DNA of 64,000 nucleotides from Crocinitomix sp. (lineage in GTDB: Bacteria; Bacteroidota; Bacteroidia; Flavobacteriales_D; Crocinitomicaceae), in NCBI GenBank assembly GCA_013138735.1, contig WTCE01000044.1:43159-107158 (forward strand), in the 5' to 3' direction. Positions 6,800-16,625 of this stretch are shown one piece after another. The notes beneath the pieces are model-generated. The model was not told the DNA's origin. It was given only the letters and a program-made list of their open reading frames with translations, and did no database searches. The position numbers and the translations under genes were made by a program. The first letter of the stretch is position 1. The number at the start of each line of letters is the position of its first letter.

Positions 6800-9610
6800 C
6801 TAATGCGCCGCCAACCAATTGTCTGCAAACTTATAATCAATATCTAATGGAACGACTAAACTTACTGCAGACTCCATTTCTCTTTTCACAATTTCTTCCA
6901 TTTGTTTTTCTTCTCCTTTTAGGATATCAAAAACCAATTCATCATGAACCTGTAGCAACATTTTAGATTGCACTTGTTCTTTCTTCATCACTTTGTGAAT
7001 GTTAATCATGGCAATTTTAATAACATCTGCTGCTGAACCTTGAATAGGCGCATTAACCGCATTTCTTTCGGCAAAAGCCCGAACAATTGCATTGGCAGAC
7101 TGAATGTCTTTTAAGTAGCGTCTTCGTTTCATTATCGTTTCTACGTATCCATGATCTCGCGCAAAATCCACTTGATCGCTCATGAAGGATTTCATTTTAG
7201 TATACTGCTCAAAATAGCTATCAATTAACCCCTTGGCTTCTTTTCTTGAAATTCCTAAATTTTGCGAAAGCCCGAATGCTGATTGACCGTAGATGATTCC
7301 AAAATTCACCGCTTTTGCAGAACTACGTTGGTCTCTTGTTACGTCCTCAATATTATCCACATGGAATACCTTGGCAGCTGTTGCCGCGTGAATATCTAAG
7401 CCATCTTTAAAGGCTTTGATCATATTCTCATCTTGACTCAATGCGGCAATTATTCTTAATTCGATTTGAGAATAATCTGCCGCAAGCAAGGTATGGTTTT
7501 CATCTCTCGCCAAAAATGCTTTTCTTATTTCTCGCCCTTTTTCTGTACGAATTGGAATGTTTTGCAAATTGGGATTAAGAGAGCTTAATCGACCTGTGGC
7601 TGCAACCGTCTGCCAATAACTCGTGTGAATTCTACCTGTAGTTTCATTCACCAATAAAGGCAAACTGTCTACATAAGTACTTTTTAATTTTTTGAGGGAA
7701 CGATAATTCAGAATTAGCGGAATAATTTCATGCTTATGTTCCAATTTTGAAAGTACTTCTTCTCCTGTTTTATATTGGCCCGTCTTCGTTTTCTTGGCTT
7801 TAGGATCAATTTGCATGTGATCAAACAATACCTCACCTAATTGCTTAGGCGAATCTAAATTGAATTCTTCCACTCCTGCCAATCCTTTTATCTCTTTCTC
7901 CAATCGAATTAAATCAACTTCCAATTCTTTAGAAAAAGCCGCCAAACCTGGAACATCTAAATTAATGCCTTCTACTTCCATATCCTTCAGCACTCTTGCC
8001 AAAGGCATTTCCATATCGTAAAAAAGCGCTTTCAAATGGGGCTTCTCTATCTCAGGTTGAAAAATTTGTTTTAATTGCCAGGTAATATCTGAATCTTCAC
8101 AAGCATAATCCGTTATTTGAGCGGGCTCAAGATCCGCCATATTTCCTTGATTTTTACCTTTTTTACCAATCAACGTTTCAATTGAAATTGGGAGGTAATT
8201 CAAATACAATTCTGACAAATAATCCATTCCATGTTTTCCTTCAGGAGTAATCAAGTAATGAGCAATCATTGTGTCAAAAAGCGGCCCTAAAACCTGCACA
8301 TCATATTTTTCAATAATCTTTAAATCATATTTAATATTATGTGCAATTTTTTCGATTGCTTCATTTTCAAAAAACGCACGGAACGCTTGAACCGTTGTAG
8401 CTCTTTCATCCGCAGCGCAAGAAACATAATACCCCGTTCCTGTTTTGAATGTAAATGACATTCCTACAATCTCAGCAGTCATTGCATCTATCCCTGTAGT
8501 TTCGGTGTCAAAACAAACTGATTTTTCTTTTAGCAAAGCATTTAACAGTTCTTTTCGCTTCGTTTCCGTATCAACCAATTCGTATGTAGGTTTCGTATCT
8601 GCAATGGATTTAACAGTTGTTTCTGCAGCCGCAACTTCTACTGCTTGTGATTCAATTGCAGGACCACCGAACAAATCTAACTGCCCTTCTGAAGGTTGTG
8701 AAAGTTGAGCGGTTGGAATAACAATCTCCTCGCCCAAAACTCTCTTCGCCATGGTTTTGAATTCCAATTCCGTAAAAATGGCTCTAATTTTATCTGAATC
8801 TGGCTCTTCCATTACCAGACTCGCTTCATCAAATTTTACATCAACGAAAAGATCAATCGTTGCTAACCTTTTTGAATCTCGTCCTTGTTGCGCAAATTCA
8901 ATTACATTTTCTTTTTGTTTTCCTTTTAATTGATCTGCATTTTCAATAATTCCTTCAACCGATCCATATAGACCCAATAGTTTTTTAGCTGCCACTGGTC
9001 CAATTCCTGGAATCCCCGGAATATTGTCTGCACTATCTCCACACAAACCTAAAAAGTCAATCACTTGTTCAGGATTTTCTATGCCAAAGTTTTCTTTCAC
9101 TTCGGGCACCCCCCAAATCTCCACCGGCTTTTTACCGCGACTTGGCTTATACATGAAGATGTTTTCGGAAACCAATTGCGCAAAATCTTTATCGGGCGTC
9201 ATCATATACGTAGTAAAGCCTACTTTCTCTGCCTGCTTTGCAATCGTCCCAATTATATCATCCGCCTCATCACCAGGGCTAATTAAAATTGGAATATTAA
9301 ATGCCCGCACAATTTCCTTAATCGGTTCAATCATGCTAGCAATATCCTCTGGCATTGCTTCACGGTGCGCCTTATAATCCTTAAATTCTTCTGCCCGTTT
9401 AGTTTTGCCAGGTGAATCAAAAACAACTGATAAATGCGTTGGCTTTTCTTTTCGAATCAAATCCAATAAAGCATTTGTAAATCCAAAAGCAGCAGAAGTA
9501 TTTTGCCCCTTGCTATTCACTCTCGGATTTTTAATAAATGCGTAATACGCTCTATAAATTAAAGCAAAGGCATCTAATAGAAATAGTTTTTTATCGTGTT
9601 GTGGCGTCAT
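6800..9610 (-). CDS. polA: DNA polymerase I
   Basis: A full-length 936-residue DNA polymerase I for repair synthesis and Okazaki fragment processing. The N-terminal 5'-nuclease domain (1 to about 300) has the helix-3-turn-helix GDSADNIPGIPGIGPVAAKK near residue 200. The 3'-5' exonuclease domain carries FDTETTG near 368, NIKYDLK, and the Exo III motif DYACEDSDITW, so proofreading should be intact. The polymerase domain has motif A DYSQIELR near 710, the O-helix region RRSSAKAVNFGIIYG (DQRSSAKAVNFGIIYG in full), and motif C HDELVFD near 890. Start ATG at 9610. The upstream gene ends 21 bp away on the same strand, so read-through from it is possible. Confidence 0.98.
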   Translation of the reverse strand: MTPQHDKKLFLLDAFALIYRAYYAFIKNPRVNSKGQNTSAAFGFTNALLDLIRKEKPTHLSVVFDSPGKTKRAEEFKDYKAHREAMPEDIASMIEPIKEIVRAFNIPILISPGDEADDIIGTIAKQAEKVGFTTYMMTPDKDFAQLVSENIFMYKPSRGKKPVEIWGVPEVKENFGIENPEQVIDFLGLCGDSADNIPGIPGIGPVAAKKLLGLYGSVEGIIENADQLKGKQKENVIEFAQQGRDSKRLATIDLFVDVKFDEASLVMEEPDSDKIRAIFTELEFKTMAKRVLGEEIVIPTAQLSQPSEGQLDLFGGPAIESQAVEVAAAETTVKSIADTKPTYELVDTETKRKELLNALLKEKSVCFDTETTGIDAMTAEIVGMSFTFKTGTGYYVSCAADERATTVQAFRAFFENEAIEKIAHNIKYDLKIIEKYDVQVLGPLFDTMIAHYLITPEGKHGMDYLSELYLNYLPISIETLIGKKGKNQGNMADLEPAQITDYACEDSDITWQLKQIFQPEIEKPHLKALFYDMEMPLARVLKDMEVEGINLDVPGLAAFSKELEVDLIRLEKEIKGLAGVEEFNLDSPKQLGEVLFDHMQIDPKAKKTKTGQYKTGEEVLSKLEHKHEIIPLILNYRSLKKLKSTYVDSLPLLVNETTGRIHTSYWQTVAATGRLSSLNPNLQNIPIRTEKGREIRKAFLARDENHTLLAADYSQIELRIIAALSQDENMIKAFKDGLDIHAATAAKVFHVDNIEDVTRDQRSSAKAVNFGIIYGQSAFGLSQNLGISRKEAKGLIDSYFEQYTKMKSFMSDQVDFARDHGYVETIMKRRRYLKDIQSANAIVRAFAERNAVNAPIQGSAADVIKIAMINIHKVMKKEQVQSKMLLQVHDELVFDILKGEEKQMEEIVKREMESAVSLVVPLDIDYKFADNWLAAH

Positions 9611-9631
9611 CTTATCAAGTGTAATGTTGTG

Positions 9632-11182
9632 CTAGTTTAAAACAGGTTTTGGAGCAGATTCTCCAGTATATTTTTTAACGTATTTCCAATTATTAATTAT
9701 CTCAGTCATTGTTTGTGGATCTCCATCCTCAGCCATTCGCATCAAATTATCGGTAGATAAATCATCAGGATGTTTGGCACCAGTTGCCGATAATAATTCA
9801 AGAAAAGCATGAATGGTGTTTTTATGGTAATTAGCCGCTCGAACACTTTTAAGTGCAGGGTCTAATCCTTTCATCAAGTGCTTATTTTGTGTAGCAATGC
9901 CTACGGGGCAAGTGTTGGTATTACAGAGTTTCGCATGAATGCATCCAATAGACAACATCATTGCGCGAGCAGATTGCGTCAAATCCGCACCCATTGAAAT
10001 GGCTTTCAGTATTCCAAAACCACTGAAGACTTTACCAGAGGCAATTATTTTTAATTTATTACGAATGCCATGCTTAATCAATAATTTATCCACAAGTACC
10101 AGACCTATGTATAGTGGCATTCCAACCGAATCCGCAAATTCAAGAGGTGCCGCTCCTGTTCCCCCTTCTGCTCCATCTACTGAAATAAAATCTGGATAAA
10201 TATCTGCCGCTACCATAGCCTTGCAAATTTCCTCAAACTCTTCTGCTTTACCTACGCATAATTTAAAACCTACTGGTTTCCCACCGCACAGTTCACGCAG
10301 TTCGGCTACAAATTTCACTAAGCCAACTGGCCCATCAAAGGCACTATGTCCGGGAGGTGATAATACGGTTTCGCCTGGTTTAACACCTCGAATTCCTGCT
10401 ATTTCAACTGTGTTTTTTTTACCTGGTAATACACCGCCATGCCCTGGTTTTGCCCCTTGCGATAATTTTAATTCGATCATTTTGACCTCAGATTTGGTTG
10501 CGTTTTCTTTAAACTTTTCACGCGAAAAAGTGCCGTCGTCATTACGACAACCGAAATAACCTGTTCCTATTTGCCAAGATAAATCCCCACCTTGCAAATG
10601 ATAAGAGGCGACACCACCTTCTCCAGTGTTTTGATAGAAACCTCCTAATTTTGCTCCAAGATTTAATGCCATAACGGCATTTTTAGACAAAGATCCAAAA
10701 CTCATTGCGGATACATTATAGAGAGAAGCCGAATAGGGCTGCGTACAATCTTTTCCACCAATTTCTACGCGGGGCGGATCATGCAATACGGGTGATGGAT
10801 ATAAGGACTGCGTAATAAATTCATATCCTTCTTCATAAATATTTTCTTCTGTTCCAAAGGGATGCGTAGCTCCTAAATTTTTTGAACGTTTATAAATTAC
10901 GGCTCTTTTATTTTTATCAATTGGTGCTCCATCTGTACGGCGCTCCACAAAATATTGTTGAATTTCTGGCGAAATAGCCTCCATAATATACCGTAAATTT
11001 CCAATGACAGGGAAATTCTTTTTAATAGCGTGCTTATTTTGAAAAGCATCCCTTAACCCAACTAAGATCAATGGGGCAAATAAAATAAATAAGTAATAAT
11101 AATTCGGATTTACGAAATATCCTAAGGCGATTATTCCAGCGGTAATTGCAACTGCTAAAATGTAAAAAATTGTCCTAACCAT
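9632..11182 (-). CDS. FMN-binding glutamate-synthase-like membrane protein
   Basis: A 516-residue protein with two N-terminal membrane helices (about 5-25 and 28-46) and a domain matching the FMN/Fe-S synthase domain of the glutamate synthase large subunit. Visible landmarks are the FMN-barrel segments SAMSFGSLSKNAV, KPGHGGVLPGKK, SVDGAEGGTGAAP and IIASGKVFSGFG. The cluster C-x5-C-x4-C (CIHAKLCNTNTC followed by PVGIATQ) is the pattern that binds the 3Fe-4S cluster in GltB. It lacks the glutaminase and GXGXG domains, so it is not a complete glutamate synthase; stand-alone members of this family have uncertain substrates. It lies 21 bp upstream of polA and is separated by 176 bp from the channel gene before it. 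Confidence 0.92.
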   Translation of the reverse strand: MVRTIFYILAVAITAGIIALGYFVNPNYYYLFILFAPLILVGLRDAFQNKHAIKKNFPVIGNLRYIMEAISPEIQQYFVERRTDGAPIDKNKRAVIYKRSKNLGATHPFGTEENIYEEGYEFITQSLYPSPVLHDPPRVEIGGKDCTQPYSASLYNVSAMSFGSLSKNAVMALNLGAKLGGFYQNTGEGGVASYHLQGGDLSWQIGTGYFGCRNDDGTFSREKFKENATKSEVKMIELKLSQGAKPGHGGVLPGKKNTVEIAGIRGVKPGETVLSPPGHSAFDGPVGLVKFVAELRELCGGKPVGFKLCVGKAEEFEEICKAMVAADIYPDFISVDGAEGGTGAAPLEFADSVGMPLYIGLVLVDKLLIKHGIRNKLKIIASGKVFSGFGILKAISMGADLTQSARAMMLSIGCIHAKLCNTNTCPVGIATQNKHLMKGLDPALKSVRAANYHKNTIHAFLELLSATGAKHPDDLSTDNLMRMAEDGDPQTMTEIINNWKYVKKYTGESAPKPVLN

Positions 11183-11358
11183 TTAAATAGATTTTGTTGT
11201 AAAGTCTCTAAAGAGGCTAGTTGGAATTAGACAATTTTCTAGAAAAAAATGTTCTTTTGATTTTGCAGTAATTCCGACCAGCGCCTATTTAACTCAAGTC
11301 ATAAAAATAGGGAGATTTTTAGACTTTAGTCGGGATTTGAGTGGAAAAGAATTACCTA

Positions 11359-12684
11359 TTATTCAGCACCCGTTGGCGGCGGAATATTTGGATCTATACT
11401 TTCAGCATTTCTTGGGTTCAGATAGACATCTGTTTGCGTCGGAATATTTGGCTCTATAGTTTTACCCTTTCTCGGGTTAAGATGGATGTCTGTTTGCGGG
11501 TAAGGAATCGTAATTCCATGCTCACGCAAAGCACGGTCAATATCAAATCGGATTTCACTCTTTAAAATTTCGATATAGAGATTTTGCTTGGCCCAAAAAA
11601 CAAGGTCCATTTCAAGACCATTGTCGCCAAAATTCAATAAGCGCACCATTGGTTTTCTTGATTTAAGAACTTCTGCATGGCTTTCTGCGCATTCAACCAA
11701 TAACTTTCGCACCAAATCTGTATCAACACCATAATGCAAAGTAATCGGAATCATAAAACGTGTGACACGTGAACCAGCACTCCAATTGATGACACTTTCA
11801 TGTGTTAGCTTTGAATTTGGAATAACCAATACTTTTTCATCACGGGTTTCAACCTTTGAAGTTCGCAGGTTAATTTGAACCATTTTGGCAACAAAATTTT
11901 CGTGCCCATTTAATGTTTCAATTTCCAATACATCTCCTACTTTAACTGTTCCTTCTAACAAGAGCAAAATTCCCGAAAAATAATCTCGAAATATCGTTTG
12001 TAATCCCAAACCAACACCTACTAGTAAAAAGGCTGAAGCGGTTAAGAAAAGATCGAGATTCATCCCGAAACTTCGCATGAGAATTATAGCTGCAGTACAA
12101 TAGATTAAATATTTAATGAGTTGGATGTAGATATACTGTGTTCCACCATCAATTCGTTCGTTTTTCTTGCCTGCTCTAAGTATTAAAACTTTAATAAAAT
12201 TGAGTGTAATTCGAGTAATCACTACAATAGCAACCGTTAAAAAGAGGTGATAAACGGCAATATGGAATTCGGTATTCGGAATCCGGAAAAACTCATAAGC
12301 AAAAATGCTTCCTAAATTTAAATGCGGATTATTAATTTTAAGGGTGAGAAAGAAAATGTAAAATGCAATTAAATAAATAAGCTGCCGCGTTAATTTCCAG
12401 ACGGCAATTTCCTTTCCTTCAATTTTTAATTGTCTATCTGTAAGTTGATGCGCTTTAAAGTATCGTTTGATATATTTAATGAAAATTTTGGCAACCAAAT
12501 ATATCACTACAATTAGTATGATATTTACGGTTGAAAATTGAAAAATCAACTCAGAAGGAATCGCTTCAACTGCAGGTATTGCGTCAGCTGTAGCTGTTGC
12601 AGGAATAGCTTCCTGTGCTTCAACTGGCGCACTCCACCAATCAATTAATGGATAATTAAAAAAGTTTATAACGGCTTCCCACAT
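11359..12684 (-). CDS. MscS-family mechanosensitive ion channel
   Basis: A 441-residue small-conductance mechanosensitive channel homologue that would release solutes on hypo-osmotic shock. There are about five membrane helices, with the conserved pore helix and beta-domain entry near residues 215-255 (GVGLGLQTIFRDYFSGILLLLEG, in short GLGLQTIFRDYFSG), then the cytoplasmic vestibule. The N-terminal 35 residues contain an Ala/Pro-rich low-complexity piece (AIPATATADAIPAVEAIP). The extreme C-terminus is a 20-residue tandem duplication (397-416 and 417-436, QTD.HLNPR....I.PNIP). It starts 13 bp after the end of dnaG on the same strand and is probably co-transcribed with it. Confidence 0.93.
   Translation of the reverse strand: MWEAVINFFNYPLIDWWSAPVEAQEAIPATATADAIPAVEAIPSELIFQFSTVNIILIVVIYLVAKIFIKYIKRYFKAHQLTDRQLKIEGKEIAVWKLTRQLIYLIAFYIFFLTLKINNPHLNLGSIFAYEFFRIPNTEFHIAVYHLFLTVAIVVITRITLNFIKVLILRAGKKNERIDGGTQYIYIQLIKYLIYCTAAIILMRSFGMNLDLFLTASAFLLVGVGLGLQTIFRDYFSGILLLLEGTVKVGDVLEIETLNGHENFVAKMVQINLRTSKVETRDEKVLVIPNSKLTHESVINWSAGSRVTRFMIPITLHYGVDTDLVRKLLVECAESHAEVLKSRKPMVRLLNFGDNGLEMDLVFWAKQNLYIEILKSEIRFDIDRALREHGITIPYPQTDIHLNPRKGKTIEPNIPTQTDVYLNPRNAESIDPNIPPPTGAE
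11377..11496 (-). repeat. 60-bp tandem duplication in the channel C-terminus
   Basis: Two adjacent 60-bp units encode QTDIHLNPRKGKTIEPNIPT and QTDVYLNPRNAESIDPNIPP. The copies are clearly diverged, with changes at several codon positions, so the duplication is not recent. It lengthens the cytoplasmic tail after the vestibule. Confidence 0.85.
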
Positions 12685-12697
12685 AGTGACAACAATA

Positions 12698-14797
12698 TTA
12701 ATTCATTCTTCCCAGTTTATTTGACAAAAGCCTGTTCAACTCGTCCAATTTTATTTTTTCCTTTATGAGTGACCTCTGTTCTTCAATGCTATCCACATCT
12801 TTATTACTATATAAAGAACCTAACCTAGTTTCTATTTCTTCATTTCGCACTTTTATTCTTTTATCTTTAAATGCGTAAATAGAAGACATCACTGCTTGTT
12901 CCAGTTTATCAACCTCTCTTGTGGTTCGTATCTTTTTTTGAGTTAACCAATTGGCACTAATTGAATGCCTATCGGTTATAATATCTGCAACAACCTTGCA
13001 AACCTCAATATCTTCGTGTTGCGTAAAATGTTTAATAGGGTAAAGTATTCCACTCTTTTGTCCTTCATCATATTCGAATAAAATCTTATTGAAAACAACA
13101 TCTGAGAACTCAATTTCATCTCTAAGTAATTCGTGTATAATCAGCTCGATTACTGGAACTTCTACTTCGGTAATTTCTTTCTTATCATTTTCGTCATATT
13201 TCACTTGCTCGGTAACCATAACGAAAGTGCCATAATTCAGTAAAATTCGAATTAAATCCAGCTCAAAATAGTAAAGTTCGTTTTCAACTCCTCGTGATGG
13301 AACAACACCAATCTCCTCCATAAAATCTGGAGGCAACATGGCCTCAAGAGGAATTTCATAATCCATTTCGCCTCCAACCGGCCCAACTTGTGGCTTTTGC
13401 GGGATTTGTTGTGTAGTAGGATTTTGGTTTGGTCTATTTCTATTCTGTTCAGTTCTTATTTTACGGTTATCGATTTTAGCTTTTTCCGCAATTTTAAGTT
13501 GCCGAACTTTGTTCACTTCTTGAAGGATAGTTTGTTCAGCAATGTCAAAAATAGTGGCACATTCTTTACTATAAACCTGACGTTTAATGGCGTTATCTAT
13601 CACTGCCACGGAACCTACAATATCATTTATTAACTGGGCCTTTTTCAAGGGATCATTTCCAGCATCTTTCAATAAAACGTCCGACTTAAATACAATAAAA
13701 TCTTTCGCGTTTTCGTTAACATATTCCTTTAGCTCCTCCGTTGTCGACTTCTTAGCGTATGAATCAGGATCCTCACCATCAGGAAAAAGCACCACCTTTA
13801 CATTTAATCCTTCGGAAAGAATCATGTCAATTCCTCTAAAGGACGCTTTTATTCCAGCCGCATCACCATCATATAAAATGGTAATGTTCTCAGTATATCG
13901 TTTTATTAATTTTATCTGATCAGTTGTAAGCGAGGTACCAGAAGATGAAACTACATTTTCAACCCCAGCTTGATACATTGAAATAACATCCGTATATCCT
14001 TCAACCAAAAAGCAATTATCATATTTAATAATTGCATTCTTGGCAAAATAAAGCCCGTATAGTATTTTACTTTTATTGTAAAGCTCACTTTCTGGTGAGT
14101 TAAAGTATTTGGCAATTTTCTTATCCGCTTTAAGCGTTCGACCACCAAAACCAAGCACTTTCCCAGCAATGCTATGAATTGGAAACATAACCCGCCCACG
14201 ATAAAAATCAAACGAACGGTTATCTTTTACTTTGGTTAAACCCGCCTTAACTAAAAAATCGAGTTTATAATTTTTCGCCAGTGCTACTTTTGTAAACCCT
14301 TCGGATTCATCTAAGCAATAACCCAACTGAAATTTCTCAATGATATCTTCTCTAAAGCCACGCTCTACAAAATAAGAAAGTCCAATTGCTTTCCCCTGCG
14401 GGTGTTTGGTTAAATTATCATGAAACGTGTTTTTCGCAAACTCAAGGATGACACTTAAATTCTCACGAACGCTATACGCTTCAACCTCTTCGGGTGTTCG
14501 TTGGCGATCATCCTTAATTTCAATATTGTACTTATTGGCGAGCCATTTCAATGCTTCAACGTAGGAAAAATGTTCGGCTTCCATTAAAAAGGAAACCACA
14601 TTCCCGCCTTTTGATGAACTAAAGCATTTCCAAATCTGCTTTGCAGGCGAAACCATGAACGAAGGTGTGCGCTCATCAACAAATGGGCTTTTTCCTTTAT
14701 AATTTGAACCTGATTTTTTTAATTGTACAAACTCACCGATTACCTCCTCTACTCGAGCAGTTTGATAAATCTCATCTATGGTTTGCTTTGGTATCAT
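12698..14797 (-). CDS. dnaG: DNA primase with degenerate zinc-binding domain
   Basis: DnaG primase, 699 residues from the ATG at 14797, makes RNA primers at the replication fork. The TOPRIM core is recognisable (FLVEGYTDVISMYQ and ILYDGDAAG). The N-terminal CHC2-type zinc domain keeps its fold signature (DERTPSFMVSPAKQIWKCF, GGNVVSFLMEAEH), but the four ligands CPFH...CxxC read S37-P-F-V40 and C58-F-S-S61, so only one cysteine remains. Loss of these ligands occurs in some Flavobacteriales primases as far as I know. An in-frame TTG at 14824 is rejected as the start because it overlaps a perfect -7 promoter element. The C-terminal region (about 480-699) should bind helicase. Confidence 0.96.
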   Translation of the reverse strand: MIPKQTIDEIYQTARVEEVIGEFVQLKKSGSNYKGKSPFVDERTPSFMVSPAKQIWKCFSSSKGGNVVSFLMEAEHFSYVEALKWLANKYNIEIKDDRQRTPEEVEAYSVRENLSVILEFAKNTFHDNLTKHPQGKAIGLSYFVERGFREDIIEKFQLGYCLDESEGFTKVALAKNYKLDFLVKAGLTKVKDNRSFDFYRGRVMFPIHSIAGKVLGFGGRTLKADKKIAKYFNSPESELYNKSKILYGLYFAKNAIIKYDNCFLVEGYTDVISMYQAGVENVVSSSGTSLTTDQIKLIKRYTENITILYDGDAAGIKASFRGIDMILSEGLNVKVVLFPDGEDPDSYAKKSTTEELKEYVNENAKDFIVFKSDVLLKDAGNDPLKKAQLINDIVGSVAVIDNAIKRQVYSKECATIFDIAEQTILQEVNKVRQLKIAEKAKIDNRKIRTEQNRNRPNQNPTTQQIPQKPQVGPVGGEMDYEIPLEAMLPPDFMEEIGVVPSRGVENELYYFELDLIRILLNYGTFVMVTEQVKYDENDKKEITEVEVPVIELIIHELLRDEIEFSDVVFNKILFEYDEGQKSGILYPIKHFTQHEDIEVCKVVADIITDRHSISANWLTQKKIRTTREVDKLEQAVMSSIYAFKDKRIKVRNEEIETRLGSLYSNKDVDSIEEQRSLIKEKIKLDELNRLLSNKLGRMN

Positions 14798-14821
14798 TAA
14801 AAGTATCTCTTTCGAAAGATA

Positions 14822-14829
14822 CAAAGTTA
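14822..14829 (-). promoter_or_regulatory. -7 promoter element of dnaG
   Basis: On the minus strand the sequence reads TAACTTTG, a perfect match to the Bacteroidetes -7 consensus TAnnTTTG. It is 24 bp ahead of the ATG at 14797, leaving a short leader, and it decides against the upstream TTG start. No clear -33 TTG is seen at the usual spacing. Confidence 0.6.
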
Positions 14830-15240
14830 ATTAAAAGTGCTTGGCTTCTGAGTAGGATTAATTTTAATAATTGCACTTGCTCAATATCGCGCATTATCGC
14901 GAGCCATTTAACTCAATTACAAACACTTAACATGTTCCATTTTGACACAAACAATTTAAGGCTTTATCAATCACGTTATTATTGAAAGAATGGCTGCAAG
15001 AAATTGTTGCCATTTTCATTTTTATCCTATTTCAGATCTCAATATTTATGATTGAACAGGGTACAATATATTGAACTGAGTTTTTATTTTGAAAATAAAA
15101 TTAGCTGCATGAAACCTAATTATAGCTAATGATTGCGTCATGTAACTCATCCAAACAATAAAAATAAATCTAAAAACGAGACAACCTAAATTAAGTACAA
15201 TTTGTATTGAGAGAAATAACACTTAATATAAAACTAAGAA
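14830..15240. other. Gene-free divergent intergenic region
   Basis: About 410 bp between dnaG and the T9SS protein without a credible ORF. It contains a small TCGCG...CGCGA hairpin near 14887-14902 and is otherwise AT-rich. No promoter match for the rightward gene is clear, and no RNA gene is recognised. Confidence 0.4.
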
Positions 15241-16401
15241 ATGAAAAATTTATTACTAATCTCAATTTTTGGACTCTTCGGACTCTCTGCCGGAGCGCAA
15301 GACTCACTTGGTTGTGACTTGATTGCCGACTTTACCTATACAGTATCAGGTGAAACACTTTATTTAACAAATACATCTACAGACGAACCCGTCTGGTCAT
15401 TTTATGATTGGTCGGTTGATGGTTTGAGTTCTGGATTGGAAAACCCCACTTTTCCAACCACAGATTTTGAGGCTAGCGAATTGGTTTGTTTAACCGTATT
15501 TGATTCGTTAGAAGATTGCATTGACACTTATTGTTTGACTATTTATTTTGAAGATGACACCTTAGTAGAGGACAGCACGGAATGTGAATTAATTGCTGAC
15601 TTTACATATACTGTATCAGGTGGAATGTTAAACTTGACGAATACTTCCACAGGCGAGCCTTTATGGCCTTATTACAGCTGGATGGTTGACGGTTTAAGTT
15701 CTGGTCTTGAAAACCCATCATTCTCTACTGCAGATTTTGAAGAAAGTGAAGAAGTTTGTTTAACCGTATACGATTCATTAGAAGATTGCATGGATACTTA
15801 TTGTATGACGATTTACTTTGAAGGTGATACTTTAGATGATGACACCACAACTGTGGAATGTGATTTGGAAGCTGACTTTACCTATAGCTATGAAGATGGC
15901 GTGTTGACTTTAACCAATACATCAACGGGAGAATTTGGTACAACAACTTATAATTGGAATGTAGATGGGCTGTCGTCATCAGATGAAAATCCAACTTTCC
16001 CAACTGCAGATTTTGAAGAAAGCGAAGTGATATGCTTAACAGTTTATAGCATTGATTCGGCATTTGGCTGCATTGACACTGTCTGCTACACCTTCTTTTT
16101 TGATGATTCAACAGGAGTTGATTCAACTGCAAATATCATTAGTCTTGAAAAATTAGCTGTCGAAATTTATCCTAATCCAGCGCATGACGCTTTAAACATA
16201 AGTATTTCAAACGGGAACGGAAATCAACAAATTATAATTTACAATACAATTGGAGAAATGGTACGCATGGATCAGGTTGGACTGAATAATTCACAAACCA
16301 CTATTGATGTGAGCGACCTTCCAAAGGGATTATACATCATTAACGTTATTGATGCGGAGAACCCAGCGAATAGCATTCAAGAGAAATTTATTAAAAACTA
16401 A
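15241..16401 (+). CDS. Secreted three-repeat protein with T9SS sorting domain
   Basis: A 386-residue exported protein. The signal peptide MKNLLLISIFGLFGLSAGAQ is followed by three tandem copies of a PKD-like beta-sandwich unit (about 25-107, 115-197, 207-289). Each begins with C-x-L-x-ADFTY, carries NTST, W.VDGLSS and NPTF motifs, and ends with a conserved Cys pair (D/GC.DT.C). Residues from about 305 form a type A T9SS C-terminal domain (YPNPAHDALNI, ending KGLYIINV...EKFIKN). It should cross the outer membrane through T9SS and be anchored or released; the repeats suggest adhesion or binding, which is inference. Copies 1 and 2 are the most alike, indicating a later duplication. It is flanked by its own terminator. 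Confidence 0.93.
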   Translation: MKNLLLISIFGLFGLSAGAQDSLGCDLIADFTYTVSGETLYLTNTSTDEPVWSFYDWSVDGLSSGLENPTFPTTDFEASELVCLTVFDSLEDCIDTYCLTIYFEDDTLVEDSTECELIADFTYTVSGGMLNLTNTSTGEPLWPYYSWMVDGLSSGLENPSFSTADFEESEEVCLTVYDSLEDCMDTYCMTIYFEGDTLDDDTTTVECDLEADFTYSYEDGVLTLTNTSTGEFGTTTYNWNVDGLSSSDENPTFPTADFEESEVICLTVYSIDSAFGCIDTVCYTFFFDDSTGVDSTANIISLEKLAVEIYPNPAHDALNISISNGNGNQQIIIYNTIGEMVRMDQVGLNNSQTTIDVSDLPKGLYIINVIDAENPANSIQEKFIKN

Positions 16402-16444
16402 ACGATAATTGGTTAAGTAGTATGGGGATACTATTTGGTAAAAG

Positions 16445-16483
16445 AGAAGGCGGCACTATTCGTAGACCGCCTTCTTTCTTTTT
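16445..16483 (+). terminator. Intrinsic terminator of the T9SS gene
   Basis: Perfect 9-bp stem AGAAGGCGG (16445-16453) with CCGCCTTCT (16467-16475), followed by a T-rich tract. It lies about 44 bp after the stop codon. Confidence 0.9.
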
Positions 16484-16625
16484 AGGCATATCCCAATATA
16501 ATGCAGTATCTTAGACGAAAAAAAATCTGATCACAGACGATAAAATACCGCAATTTGCCGCCCAACTTAAACCTTTTTTACCAGAAAATTCTGCGGACTA
16601 TGTCGCCACATTTTTAATTGAGAAA

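Noticed and set aside
8445..9377. Several 60-117-codon plus-strand ORFs within polA
   Set aside because: They are shadows of the real gene on the other strand, Ser/Pro-rich as expected for antisense frames.
9632..11182. Complete glutamate synthase large subunit
   Set aside because: Only the FMN/Fe-S synthase domain is present, with an added membrane anchor; the glutaminase and GXGXG domains are missing.
14798..14824. TTG start nine codons upstream of dnaG
   Set aside because: The TTG overlaps a perfect minus-strand TAACTTTG promoter element and the residues do not match the family start.
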